From assembly GCA_002900535.1 (NCBI GenBank), contig MUGC01000002.1, positions 1 to 20,826 on the forward strand: 20,826 nucleotides of DNA, given 5' to 3'. The translations under genes were made by a program, and so were the position numbers. How positions within the stretch are numbered: position 1 is the first letter of the stretch; each line of letters begins with the position of its first letter. A model generated the notes under the pieces. The model did not search any database. It was not told where the DNA came from and saw only the letters and a list, made by a program, of their open reading frames with translations. This document shows positions 7,164 to 14,252 of the stretch, one piece after another. This stretch comes from Thermoplasmata archaeon M9B1D. GTDB lineage: Archaea > Thermoplasmatota > E2 > DHVEG-1.

Positions 7164-8087
7164 CTATTCGTTGATAAATCGAAATGCTGAGAGACTAGCA
7201 ATACAACCTTGCCCTGCAGCGATAAGAACTTGTTTCTCTGGTATGTTAGTTACATCACCTGCAGCAAAAAGTCCAGATATACTGGTTTCGCAATTTTCAT
7301 TAACAATGATTTCGTGTTTAAAGTTTGTTTTTAAATTTTTTCTACCAGATTTAACATCTGGAATTACTGGTTCTGAGCCAATTTCAATAAATAAACCATC
7401 AATAGCTAAAACCTCTTCTTTGCCATTCTTATTTTTTATTTTAATATTTTTTAAAACCATATCGCCATTGATTCCTTTGACATAGGAATTATATATGATA
7501 CTTACTTTTTCTGAGTTTTTCACTTTTTTTACCAAATCAATATCGCCGCTAAACTTGTCTGAATTATTTATCAAAAAAATTTTTTTAGCAATTGAAAGCA
7601 ACTGAATAACAGCGTAAAGGGCAGCAGATCCACCACCGACGACACCTACAATTTTATCTTTAAAAAATGGTGCATCACATGTTGCACAATAAGTAACACC
7701 TCTGCCTAAAAATTCAGATTCACCAACAACACCCAACTTTTTAGGCTCCCTACCCGTAGCAATAATAACGCTTTTAGTAAAAAACGAATCATTCCTTAAA
7801 CTTACTTTAAATTCATTACTATTTTTTTTAATGAAATCCACCTGAACACCGGATTTCACCTGAAGATCAAAACTTTTCTGATGCTCTTCAAATTTTTTAA
7901 CTAGTTCATTTGCAGAAATAAATTGATATCCAGAATAGTTTTTAACATTAAGAGAAATTGAAGCTTGTCCACCGATATCCTTAGTGAGCGTCAATGTTTT
8001 CAAATTTTTTCTTGAAGCATATACTGACGCTGCTATACCTGCAGGGCCAGCTCCAACAATTATCACATCGTATTTATTTAGTATAAT
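7164..8087 (-). CDS. Thioredoxin reductase-type flavoprotein, probable ATT start
   Basis: A low-molecular-weight thioredoxin reductase of 307 aa if it starts at ATT 8087. The N-terminus is then M-ILNKYDVIIVGAGPAG, with the FAD dinucleotide motif in its usual place about 5 residues after the start. Other motifs are GGQASIS, ATGREP, active site TYCATCDAPFF (C134/C137), nucleotide-site GGGSAA (151-156) and FAAGDV near the C-terminus. The usual HRRxxxR motif that grips the NADPH 2'-phosphate is replaced by NNSDKFSGD (about 174-182), so NADH, ferredoxin, F420H2 or another donor is possible. A GTG at 8066 would remove the first beta strand and lies 28 nt from any Shine-Dalgarno. TGAGGA ends exactly 7 nt before ATT 8087. 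No thioredoxin gene is nearby. Confidence 0.88.
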   Translation of the reverse strand: MILNKYDVIIVGAGPAGIAASVYASRKNLKTLTLTKDIGGQASISLNVKNYSGYQFISANELVKKFEEHQKSFDLQVKSGVQVDFIKKNSNEFKVSLRNDSFFTKSVIIATGREPKKLGVVGESEFLGRGVTYCATCDAPFFKDKIVGVVGGGSAALYAVIQLLSIAKKIFLINNSDKFSGDIDLVKKVKNSEKVSIIYNSYVKGINGDMVLKNIKIKNKNGKEEVLAIDGLFIEIGSEPVIPDVKSGRKNLKTNFKHEIIVNENCETSISGLFAAGDVTNIPEKQVLIAAGQGCIASLSAFRFINE

Positions 8088-8100
8088 CTATCAGTCCTCA
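8085..8100 (-). promoter_or_regulatory. Shine-Dalgarno plus ATT start codon of the thioredoxin reductase gene
   Basis: On the minus strand TGAGGA (8100-8095) is followed by 7 nt and then ATT (8087-8085). In frame, a TAG at 8090-8088 lies directly before the ATT, so the coding frame cannot begin farther upstream. Between that stop and the FAD motif the only canonical start is GTG 8066, which is too far from the Shine-Dalgarno and would truncate the Rossmann fold. ATA at 8084 is a second non-canonical option. Confidence 0.6.
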
Positions 8101-8107
8101 CATTATT

Positions 8108-9223
8108 TTACATTTGGTTCTCTCTCATCTTAATAGCATGCAATACGTCCGACCAAGATACAATACCTAGAATTTCACTATTATTTTGAACAATTAACCT
8201 ATCATTATGATTTTTAGCCATTGTCTTAAAAGCATTAATAGCATCGTCTTCAGGTGAAATAGAAAGAAAATTCTTATGCATAACATCTTTAATTAAAATG
8301 CTATCCTGCTTATCCTTTCCGATACCTCGGATATCCAAAACAGATACTGTACCAACAATTTTATCATTTTCAATAACAGGATAACCAAGATGTTTATGAG
8401 CAAACATATAATCAGAAAGCTTCCGTAAACTCATATCCGGTGAAACAGATTCAACATTGGGGGTCATAATATCTTTAACTTTTACATTTTCTAAAGCAAG
8501 AGATACACCAAGAGCCTGCTGTTCCTGAGATGCACCAAAATAAATAAAAATAGCTATAAAAGTCAACCATAGGTTATAAAAAATCCCGAAAACAGCCATA
8601 AAAATAGCAATACCCTTACCAAAACCAGATGCTAATTTTGTAGCTTTACCATAGTCCATATGCATAGCAAGACCTGCTCTTAGAACCCTTCCTCCATCAA
8701 TAGGGAATGCTGGAATTAGATTAAAACCAGCGAGTAACAAGTTATAAAACGCAAGAGTACCAAAAGAAATAGATACAATCTGTAAAGACAAAGAACCACT
8801 CAACTGATTAATAAAAGTATAAACAAGATAAAAAACAATACCCATAATAGTACTGACTGCAGGTCCAACAATAGCTATGCTCATCTCCTGCCTTGGATTA
8901 CGTGGGATTTCCTCAGTTTGAGAAACACCTCCAAAAATAAAAAGCGTTATACCATTAATTTTATATCCAAACTTTTGAGTAACATAAGAATGACCTAGCT
9001 CATGAAGTAACACACATATAAAAAGGAAAACAGCAACAATAACTCCTAATAAAAATTTAACACTAAGAGATAAGTTAAAACCACCGAAACCAATAACAAA
9101 GCCAAAAATAGAAAAGCTTTCAGCAGCAAAAGCCCAAGCAAATAAAGCAAGAATAATAATAAATGAAAAATGAACCTTTATAGGAATACCGATTATTTTT
9201 CCAATCTGAAAACTTGCTTTCAT
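8108..9223 (-). CDS. Site-2 protease (M50 metalloprotease) with C-terminal CBS pair
   Basis: A 371-aa intramembrane zinc protease. HELGH (H74, E75, H78) is the catalytic zinc-binding motif, and NLIPAFPIDGG supplies the third ligand D176 in the family's NxxPxxxxDGG motif. Roughly five to six hydrophobic segments span residues 10-235. A CBS pair follows (about 245-370), with units starting VKDIMTPNVESVSPD and IKDVMHKNFLSISPED. This is the standard CBS-type S2P architecture of archaea and bacteria, in which nucleotide binding is thought to gate cleavage of membrane-bound regulators. The upstream region has TATA-like sequence (9238-9256) and no Shine-Dalgarno, so the message may be leaderless or nearly so. 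It leads the cluster S2P, thioredoxin reductase, ABC pair and methyltransferase. Confidence 0.92.
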   Translation of the reverse strand: MKASFQIGKIIGIPIKVHFSFIIILALFAWAFAAESFSIFGFVIGFGGFNLSLSVKFLLGVIVAVFLFICVLLHELGHSYVTQKFGYKINGITLFIFGGVSQTEEIPRNPRQEMSIAIVGPAVSTIMGIVFYLVYTFINQLSGSLSLQIVSISFGTLAFYNLLLAGFNLIPAFPIDGGRVLRAGLAMHMDYGKATKLASGFGKGIAIFMAVFGIFYNLWLTFIAIFIYFGASQEQQALGVSLALENVKVKDIMTPNVESVSPDMSLRKLSDYMFAHKHLGYPVIENDKIVGTVSVLDIRGIGKDKQDSILIKDVMHKNFLSISPEDDAINAFKTMAKNHNDRLIVQNNSEILGIVSWSDVLHAIKMRENQM

Positions 9224-9367
9224 AATGTTATATAAAATAATTTATACTTAAAACGATGACTTAAAAATGTTTGAAATATAAATAAAAAATGATTAAAAAA
9301 TTTTTGAAAACTTATAAAATAAAAAAAAGATTTATAGGAGATGCAAATGTATTATTTATCTAATTTG

Positions 9368-9589
9368 CTAATTTTTATTGAATGTAATTACAATATGAAG
9401 ATATAGAAAAACAACAAGTGGATATATCAAATAGAAATGAATTAAAGATGCAGTTGGTTTTAATAGTAGCCCAAAGGTTAATTGTTCAATTATTCTATAA
9501 CTAGTGATTCCAAAACCTGTGATAATATAAAGAATAATTATTATCAAAAGACCATAATGAATGATTTTTCTAATGTTTTTATTAATCAA
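9368..9589 (-). CDS. Small membrane protein, possible cytochrome b-like partner of the Mo oxidoreductase
   Basis: A 73-aa protein with two membrane helices (about residues 9-29 and 47-68). H11 opens helix 1, and H51 and H65 lie on helix 2, 14 residues apart as in many membrane b-type cytochromes. H11 and H65 would face each other on one side of the membrane, so a single haem could be held; this is inference from spacing. The frame overlaps the end of the Mo oxidoreductase gene by 8 nt (TTG 9589; that gene's TAA is at 9582-9584). MsrP/YedY-type enzymes elsewhere pair with the haem protein MsrQ/YedZ, but this protein is about a third of that size. Start options are TTG 9589 or ATT 9586; no ATG exists. 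GGTGATC lies 15 nt upstream of the TTG. Confidence 0.6.
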   Translation of the reverse strand: MINKNIRKIIHYGLLIIIILYIITGFGITSYRIIEQLTFGLLLKPTASLIHFYLIYPLVVFLYLHIVITFNKN

Positions 9590-10259
9590 AGTAACTTTTA
9601 TCTAGATCACCATCGTTTGAATACCCTCTGCTCTCCCAAAACCCTCTATAATTAATGTTATCAGATAATTCTATTTCTGATACCCATTTTATCCATTTGT
9701 AACCCCATTTGCCTTCTGCAACTAACTGAAATGGAAATCCTCTTTCAGGTGGCATTGTAACATTGTTCATCTTATATGCAAGCATTATATTATTATCAAT
9801 TATGTATTCTACTGGAAATGATGTCGTGAATCCATCAACTGCATGAAAAATTATTGTATTTGCATCTTCAGAAATATTTGCAACATCTAACAAATCGTTT
9901 ATACGAATTCCTTCCCAGAGTAGTTTTACGTCCCATCCTTCCACACAATATAGTGTTATAACTTTTTTATAACTAGTAAAAGAATTTATTATTGCATCGT
10001 ATGAAAAATTCTGAGTGTTATTAACAAGTCCTGTAATTTTAAGTTCGTAGTCATCTTTTGATATATATTGATAACCTTTGATTGAGTTTTCTCTGAAATC
10101 ATAAATTGATGAAAGTTCTGTACCATTATAGTTTCTCAGTTCTTCTTTTTCTAATTCAAAGTCTTCTTTGAAAAAATTTCCTAGGAGAAAGGTAACTGAT
10201 AATAATATTAATAAAATGACTATTATATGAAAAGTAAGGTCTTTAAAGATTTTATTAAT
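9582..10259 (-). CDS. Membrane-anchored molybdopterin-dependent oxidoreductase (YedY/sulfite oxidase fold), probable ATT start
   Basis: A 225-aa protein when read from ATT 10259. The N-terminus is a basic tip, then a membrane anchor at about residues 10-29 (FHIIVILLILLSVTFLLG), with no twin-arginine motif. The rest is an oxidoreductase molybdopterin-binding domain: YELKITGLVNN at about 71-81, the Mo-ligand cysteine C105 in ITLYCVEGWDVKLLWEG, a segment around VDGFTTSFP, and the C-terminal stretch with GFPFQLVAEGKWGYKWIKWV. Family members use Mo-molybdopterin to reduce S- or N-oxides or oxidise sulfite; YedY/MsrP repairs methionine sulfoxide outside the membrane. The substrate here is unknown. 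A GTG at 9944 would begin one residue after C105 and lose the catalytic ligand, so it cannot be the true start. The frame is uninterrupted back to a TAA about 12 codons before the ATT. Confidence 0.78.
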   Translation of the reverse strand: MNKIFKDLTFHIIVILLILLSVTFLLGNFFKEDFELEKEELRNYNGTELSSIYDFRENSIKGYQYISKDDYELKITGLVNNTQNFSYDAIINSFTSYKKVITLYCVEGWDVKLLWEGIRINDLLDVANISEDANTIIFHAVDGFTTSFPVEYIIDNNIMLAYKMNNVTMPPERGFPFQLVAEGKWGYKWIKWVSEIELSDNINYRGFWESRGYSNDGDLDKSYFD

Positions 10260-10272
10260 AAAACAACACCTC
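10257..10272 (-). promoter_or_regulatory. Shine-Dalgarno plus ATT start codon of the Mo oxidoreductase gene
   Basis: On the minus strand GAGGTG (10272-10267) is followed by 7 nt and then ATT (10259-10257). The frame contains no ATG, GTG or TTG between its upstream in-frame TAA and the membrane anchor. The geometry is identical to that at the thioredoxin reductase start at 8087. Confidence 0.6.
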
Positions 10273-10275
10273 TTG

Positions 10276-10289
10276 TTAACAATTGTTAA
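10276..10289. promoter_or_regulatory. 14-bp perfect palindrome, candidate operator of the Mo oxidoreductase gene
   Basis: TTAACAATTGTTAA is a perfect 14-bp palindrome lying between a TATA-like box and the Shine-Dalgarno GAGGTG. The predicted transcription start (about 10285) falls inside it, a typical position for a repressor site in archaea. No regulator gene is visible in the window. Confidence 0.4.
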
Positions 10290-10305
10290 TTCTTATATCT
10301 TTTTT

Positions 10306-10315
10306 GTATTTAAAA
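10306..10315 (-). promoter_or_regulatory. TATA-like box of the Mo oxidoreductase gene
   Basis: TTTTAAATAC on the minus strand lies about 50 nt before the ATT start and about 26 nt before the centre of the palindrome at 10276-10289. That fits the usual archaeal TATA-to-start distance. Confidence 0.4.
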
Positions 10316-10491
10316 GTTATGAAGAATGAATTATAAATTGCCAGATATGAAAATTTACCCAATACCTATTTAGTAATACACACCAAACTTATAGTTTATT
10401 ACTACCCATAACTTTGTCATAGATCTTCTTTAAATCTTGGCTAGTTTTTAACTGTAAAAAGAAAAGAGGATATTAGATATTTTTTTTATTT

Positions 10492-10956
10492 TTATGCTTC
10501 TTTTAGGTTTAAGAATAGTGGTCCCAATGCAAAAGCTGTATACTGTTTCTTAATATCACCAATAGTGACTGTAATATCAGCTATACCAAAGGCGAATGTT
10601 AATGGTAGTTTAACTGTCTCTTCTGTGTTTGCTTTAATGGTGCCACTTGCTTCCTCACCAGAAAATATTAAATCTCCCTGTATTTTTATTAACCAGTTAC
10701 AGTCGTATTATCCTGCAGCTATTGTTGCTTTTATTCCAAAACCACCATTAACCGCTAGAATTTCTGGCAATTCCTCTTTTTCTTCAATGGTTATGGTAAA
10801 AGTTTCAGTATCGCTTTTTCCATTTTTATCTATAACATTTAGTGTTATAGTATAAATTCCTGGTGATTCATAAACATGTAATGGATTTGCTAAATCACTG
10901 TATGTATCATCATTCCCATTAGATATAAATTAGTCTACTGAAAAAAGGAGAGGTAT
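10492..10956 (-). pseudogene. Decayed secreted surface protein (PKD domain plus C-terminal domain)
   Basis: One frame reads as protein across two internal TAA stops (10930-10932 and 10708-10710) and ends at TAA 10492-10494. The first part carries a PKD-like signature: NPLHVYESPGIYTITLNVID, then GKSDTETFTI. The second part contains NGGFGIKATIAAG, a stop, then WLIKIQGDLIF, EEASGTI and a final TAFALGPLFLNLKEA. This resembles a C-terminal domain I associate with Thermoplasmatota surface proteins, usually ending in a GxxLGPFxxxV-like run. No start codon with a Shine-Dalgarno precedes either open piece, so this is a broken gene fragment. It lies directly downstream of the intact surface-protein gene and may be the remnant of a second one. 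The weak open frame on the opposite strand here is an antisense shadow. Confidence 0.7.
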
Positions 10957-10993
10957 AGTAGAGATTTTTCAACCTCGGCATACAGCAGTAGAA

Positions 10994-11016
10994 TAGTTTA
11001 CACTAAATGTAAACTA
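10994..11016 (-). terminator. Hairpin downstream of the propeller surface-protein gene
   Basis: TAGTTTACA (10994-11002) and TGTAAACTA (11008-11016) form a perfect 9-bp inverted repeat with a 5-nt loop. It lies 39 nt after the stop of the surface-protein gene and before the pseudogene. It has no long T-run, so it may be an RNA-stabilising or processing hairpin rather than a true terminator. Confidence 0.4.
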
Positions 11017-11054
11017 ATTGTTGTATATAAAGAGTTGTTGAGCTTTGGTTTTAT

Positions 11055-13706
11055 TTATCCTTCTCCATGCCAAACAGATTGTTCATCGACCTCAACAAAC
11101 AAACCCATACCAGGATTAATAACAAAATCAAAAGCTGGAAAACCAGGTAAATAAAGCCAATAATCCTGAGCAACTGGATCCCATTTAACTATAGACAAGC
11201 AACCAGATATATTTTCATATAAACTACTAGCTGTTGTATTATAACCATGGTACCATCCTATTAGGTTGAAACCGATATTTAATGGCATTTCCATTGAAAT
11301 TATTTCATTTGTTTGCTCTCCAATTGTAAATGAATATGTATCAGATTGAACTGATGCTTCTTGATCATGAGCAACAGCATACCAATCATATGTCGAATTA
11401 ATCGATAAATCACTCCAGATTGTATATGCTCTAGTTCCACTCATAACATTTAAATCTGTGCCAATAAGACTATCATCAGCTGCATCATAAAAGCTCACTG
11501 TCATCATTTCTAAATCAGGGTCAGAAACCAGTACAGATAAAACTGGATCAGTTTCTCCTTTTGTTGTACCATTTCCTGGTAGCGGATCATAAGGGTCATT
11601 AGGTGGATTATTAAAACCAGTGCTGGTAACATAAACATATACTGTAAAAATTTCTGTGTTTCCAATTGGGCCGTATATAGTGAGATTACATTGATGTGGC
11701 CCTGGAGATAGTCCTGATGTAAAACACATAACTGTATGATTGTTTACTTGGCCACTGTCTGAATGACCAGACCAGGGTTCAACTACACAAAAAGTACCAG
11801 AATCATCAATCCAATAATACAAAACCCCTGTTCCGCTATTCCAAATACTTAGATTCGTTGTTACCAATTGATATTGTGGTACCTCTCCAAAATCATAAAA
11901 GTGAGGTGAATATGAAAGAATTGGATTGGCTTGAAGTATTGTGACATATATAGGTATTATCGCTGTTCCTGCATTTGAGATGAGTGTAATATTATTTACA
12001 TATTGACCAGGCTGTAAACCACCAGTATCAATAGTAACTGTTAAAATATCTGTTTCACCAGATGAAAATCCTTCATCAGGATCTATTGTTATCCAAGTCT
12101 TAGCAGCTTCAGGATAGAAATAATAGTTTAAAACACCAGTACCGCTGTTCCATATATTTATCGTTGAAGTATTTGATTGTGAACCATACATATCACCGAA
12201 ATCAATTGATGTTGGCGTATAAGATAGAATTGGTTGAACTGATGATCCTCCTCCATTTTCTGTATGTAGAATTACACCTTCGAATGGATACCATGTACTA
12301 CCAGCAGTCCAACCCATATTATTGTTTACAAAATCTATATCATTAAGTTGGTATTCAAAATCACCTGTGCCAGTGTCTTGGAAATCCCAGGTAGAACCTC
12401 CATCATTTGTATGTAATATTGTTCCATGATATGGGTAATATCCTCCGCCTGCAATCCATCCGTTATTGGCATCTGTAAATATTATTGAATTCAAATTATC
12501 ATAAAATCCAAGGGTATAATTCGACCAGGTGTTACCACCATCAGTTGTATATATCATTGTTCCTTCTTCACCGACAGCAAATCCGTTATTGAGATCTATG
12601 AACGTTACTCCGAATAAATCACTATATTCCCCTAATCTTTGTTCAATCCAGTTGCTACCTCCATCATCTGTATGGAACACTGCTCCGTAGGCGCCAACAG
12701 CCCAGCCATTACTAGTGTCAAGCATACATATGTCATATAGAGGTTCTATATAATCATAATAATAGTATCCTGATTCATATAATTGGGTACTCCAGGTATT
12801 TCCTCCATCAGAGGTATGAATAATTACCCGATTATAAATTTGATTATAAGTATCAATTTCTCCACCAACAGCCCAACCATTATTAGCGTCCACAAACTGT
12901 ATAGAATTAATACCATAGCTGCTTGGATCGTATTGTTGTGTCCAAGTGTTACCACCATCTATTGTTTTAATAATTAAACTACCTGCAACCCAACCAGTCT
13001 GAGAATTAATGAAATCAACGGCATGATAACCTTGGTTGTAATATATTCCATCGTCTTGTTCACTCCATGTATCTCCGCCATCTGTTGTATGGATGATAGT
13101 GTTATAACCTACTGCCCAACCATTTTCTGAATCTGAAAATGATATTCCTTCAAGTGTTTCATCATTTCCAGGATTCTGGAGATACCATCCACCACTACTA
13201 GGTAATTTATTAAAAGTAAAACTATCGCTATTCCAGATGGTATCTGGATAAATACCAACATTTGCTATATAAGTATAATTTCCTCCGGGCATATCAGCTG
13301 TGACATAATCAGAAAGGTCTTCTCTATATGCAGACCATTTATCTGGAAGTTGAACATCAACTGGACCAAAAACTGGTCCATATGAAGATCCATTAGGTAA
13401 TGTGTACATTGTCCATATATTAAAAGAAACTGAAGTACTCTCGTTGTTTAGAGCCTCTATAGAGTATTGATAATTGCCACCATATTGTGATATGGTTATC
13501 GGTGGATTAAAAGGTAGTATTTGAATGGTTACATCAGTACGAGTATCTCCTGGAAGATCACTTGTTGAATAACCTTTTTCGTTTTCGACAATTGGAATTT
13601 TATCACCGGAATTATAATTTTTTATTTGTGTCGCTGATAGAACATAGGGGGTAGATAGCATAAATGCTAGCATCATTACTATAATAACTAAAATTTTTTT
13701 ATTCAT
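11055..13706 (-). CDS. Secreted surface protein with YCF48/BNR-type beta-propeller repeats
   Basis: An 883-aa protein with a signal peptide (MNKKILVIIVMMLAFMLSTP, cleaved near VLSA). Seven propeller repeats follow at about residues 185-495. Each has a GWAVG-like strand and an HTxDGGxTW turn (for example GWAVGYNTIIHTTDGGDTW), enough for one seven-bladed propeller of the YCF48/BNR type. Next come two similar Ig-like domains beginning PILSYTPTSIDFGD and PILSYSPHFYDFGE, both with WNSGTGVLYY-like strands. A fibronectin-III-like domain with DPVLSVLVSDPD and SINSTYDWYAVA follows, and a C-terminal module reading NIGFNLIGWY, IVKWDP and INPGMGLFVEVD. It is probably a cell-surface or exported adhesion protein; no catalytic residues stand out. 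ATG 13706 has GAGGT 5 nt upstream; the ATG at 13718 contains that Shine-Dalgarno and is rejected. Confidence 0.85.
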   Translation of the reverse strand: MNKKILVIIVMMLAFMLSTPYVLSATQIKNYNSGDKIPIVENEKGYSTSDLPGDTRTDVTIQILPFNPPITISQYGGNYQYSIEALNNESTSVSFNIWTMYTLPNGSSYGPVFGPVDVQLPDKWSAYREDLSDYVTADMPGGNYTYIANVGIYPDTIWNSDSFTFNKLPSSGGWYLQNPGNDETLEGISFSDSENGWAVGYNTIIHTTDGGDTWSEQDDGIYYNQGYHAVDFINSQTGWVAGSLIIKTIDGGNTWTQQYDPSSYGINSIQFVDANNGWAVGGEIDTYNQIYNRVIIHTSDGGNTWSTQLYESGYYYYDYIEPLYDICMLDTSNGWAVGAYGAVFHTDDGGSNWIEQRLGEYSDLFGVTFIDLNNGFAVGEEGTMIYTTDGGNTWSNYTLGFYDNLNSIIFTDANNGWIAGGGYYPYHGTILHTNDGGSTWDFQDTGTGDFEYQLNDIDFVNNNMGWTAGSTWYPFEGVILHTENGGGSSVQPILSYTPTSIDFGDMYGSQSNTSTINIWNSGTGVLNYYFYPEAAKTWITIDPDEGFSSGETDILTVTIDTGGLQPGQYVNNITLISNAGTAIIPIYVTILQANPILSYSPHFYDFGEVPQYQLVTTNLSIWNSGTGVLYYWIDDSGTFCVVEPWSGHSDSGQVNNHTVMCFTSGLSPGPHQCNLTIYGPIGNTEIFTVYVYVTSTGFNNPPNDPYDPLPGNGTTKGETDPVLSVLVSDPDLEMMTVSFYDAADDSLIGTDLNVMSGTRAYTIWSDLSINSTYDWYAVAHDQEASVQSDTYSFTIGEQTNEIISMEMPLNIGFNLIGWYHGYNTTASSLYENISGCLSIVKWDPVAQDYWLYLPGFPAFDFVINPGMGLFVEVDEQSVWHGEG

Positions 13707-13740
13707 TTTATACCTCATTTGTTTTTCAAAAATATGTTGA

Positions 13741-13750
13741 TTATATTTAA
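13741..13750 (-). promoter_or_regulatory. TATA-like box of the surface-protein gene
   Basis: TTAAATATAA on the minus strand lies about 35-45 nt before ATG 13706. This predicts a start near 13722 and a short leader that just includes the GAGGT ribosome binding site. It suggests that the surface gene is transcribed separately from the redox cluster ending at 13792. Confidence 0.4.
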
Positions 13751-13791
13751 CAATGATTCAATAATAGCTTAAAATTAATTAAAAAATATAT

Positions 13792-14217
13792 TCATTTTAT
13801 AAGTTTACCAACTATTCTGTAAGACGATGTAATGGGCACAGATACTTTTATCATACCCATAACTGAGCAATATTTGTCATGTGACAAATTAATAGCTTGC
13901 TCTACATGCTTTGGTTTAATTTCTTGACCATAAAACACATACTCAAGATGAATCTTTGTAAACACCTTTGGATAACTATCCGCCCGTTCAGCATCAATAT
14001 TGATTTCAAATCCTTCTAACAATACCTTTTTTTTATCTAAAATCGATACAATATCAGATCCTGCACAACTGCCCAGGGCAAGTAAAACCATTTCCATCGG
14101 ATGAGTAGCAGCATCTAAACCACAAGTCTTTTTTGACACATCAATAGCAGTCCAATGATTACTATCTGCCTTACCAATAAAAGAACAACCTTTTAATTGT
14201 TTTAAAGTAGCTTTCAT
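13792..14217 (-). CDS. OsmC/Ohr family protein, probable thiol peroxidase
   Basis: A 141-aa OsmC-fold protein. The two conserved cysteines are C51 in LALGSCAGSDIVSIL and C117 in SHDKYCSVMGM. In Ohr/OsmC enzymes they form the redox pair that reduces organic hydroperoxides. THPMEMVLLALGSCAG and the final domain are typical of the YhfA/OsmC branch. It is the last gene of the redox cluster, 35 nt after the hemerythrin gene. I chose ATG 14217, preceded by GGAGG (14229-14233) 11 nt upstream. An ATG at 14235 contains that Shine-Dalgarno and is unlikely. Confidence 0.85.
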   Translation of the reverse strand: MKATLKQLKGCSFIGKADSNHWTAIDVSKKTCGLDAATHPMEMVLLALGSCAGSDIVSILDKKKVLLEGFEINIDAERADSYPKVFTKIHLEYVFYGQEIKPKHVEQAINLSHDKYCSVMGMIKVSVPITSSYRIVGKLIK

Positions 14218-14252
14218 TATTTTTTTCGCCTCCATTCAAAATTCTAATTATA

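Noticed and set aside
9357..9406. Short plus-strand ORF after GGAGATG near 9340
   Set aside because: It has a fair ribosome-site match but only about 19 codons, a composition unlike a protein, and overlaps the end of the 73-aa membrane gene on the other strand.
10565..10855. 96-aa plus-strand open frame
   Set aside because: It lies antisense to the pseudogene, whose minus-strand reading gives recognisable PKD and C-terminal surface-domain sequence. The plus-strand product resembles no domain and has no ribosome site.
11055..13706. Tandem DNA repeat array within the surface-protein gene
   Set aside because: The recurring CCACCATC-like strings encode the conserved turn of each propeller blade; the DNA is too diverged to be an independent repeat element.
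14218..14235. Upstream ATG of the OsmC gene, and similar upstream ATGs at 13718, 14711, 15111, 15658 and 1350
   Set aside because: In each case a Shine-Dalgarno lies within or after the upstream ATG and precisely before the downstream ATG, so the shorter start is preferred.
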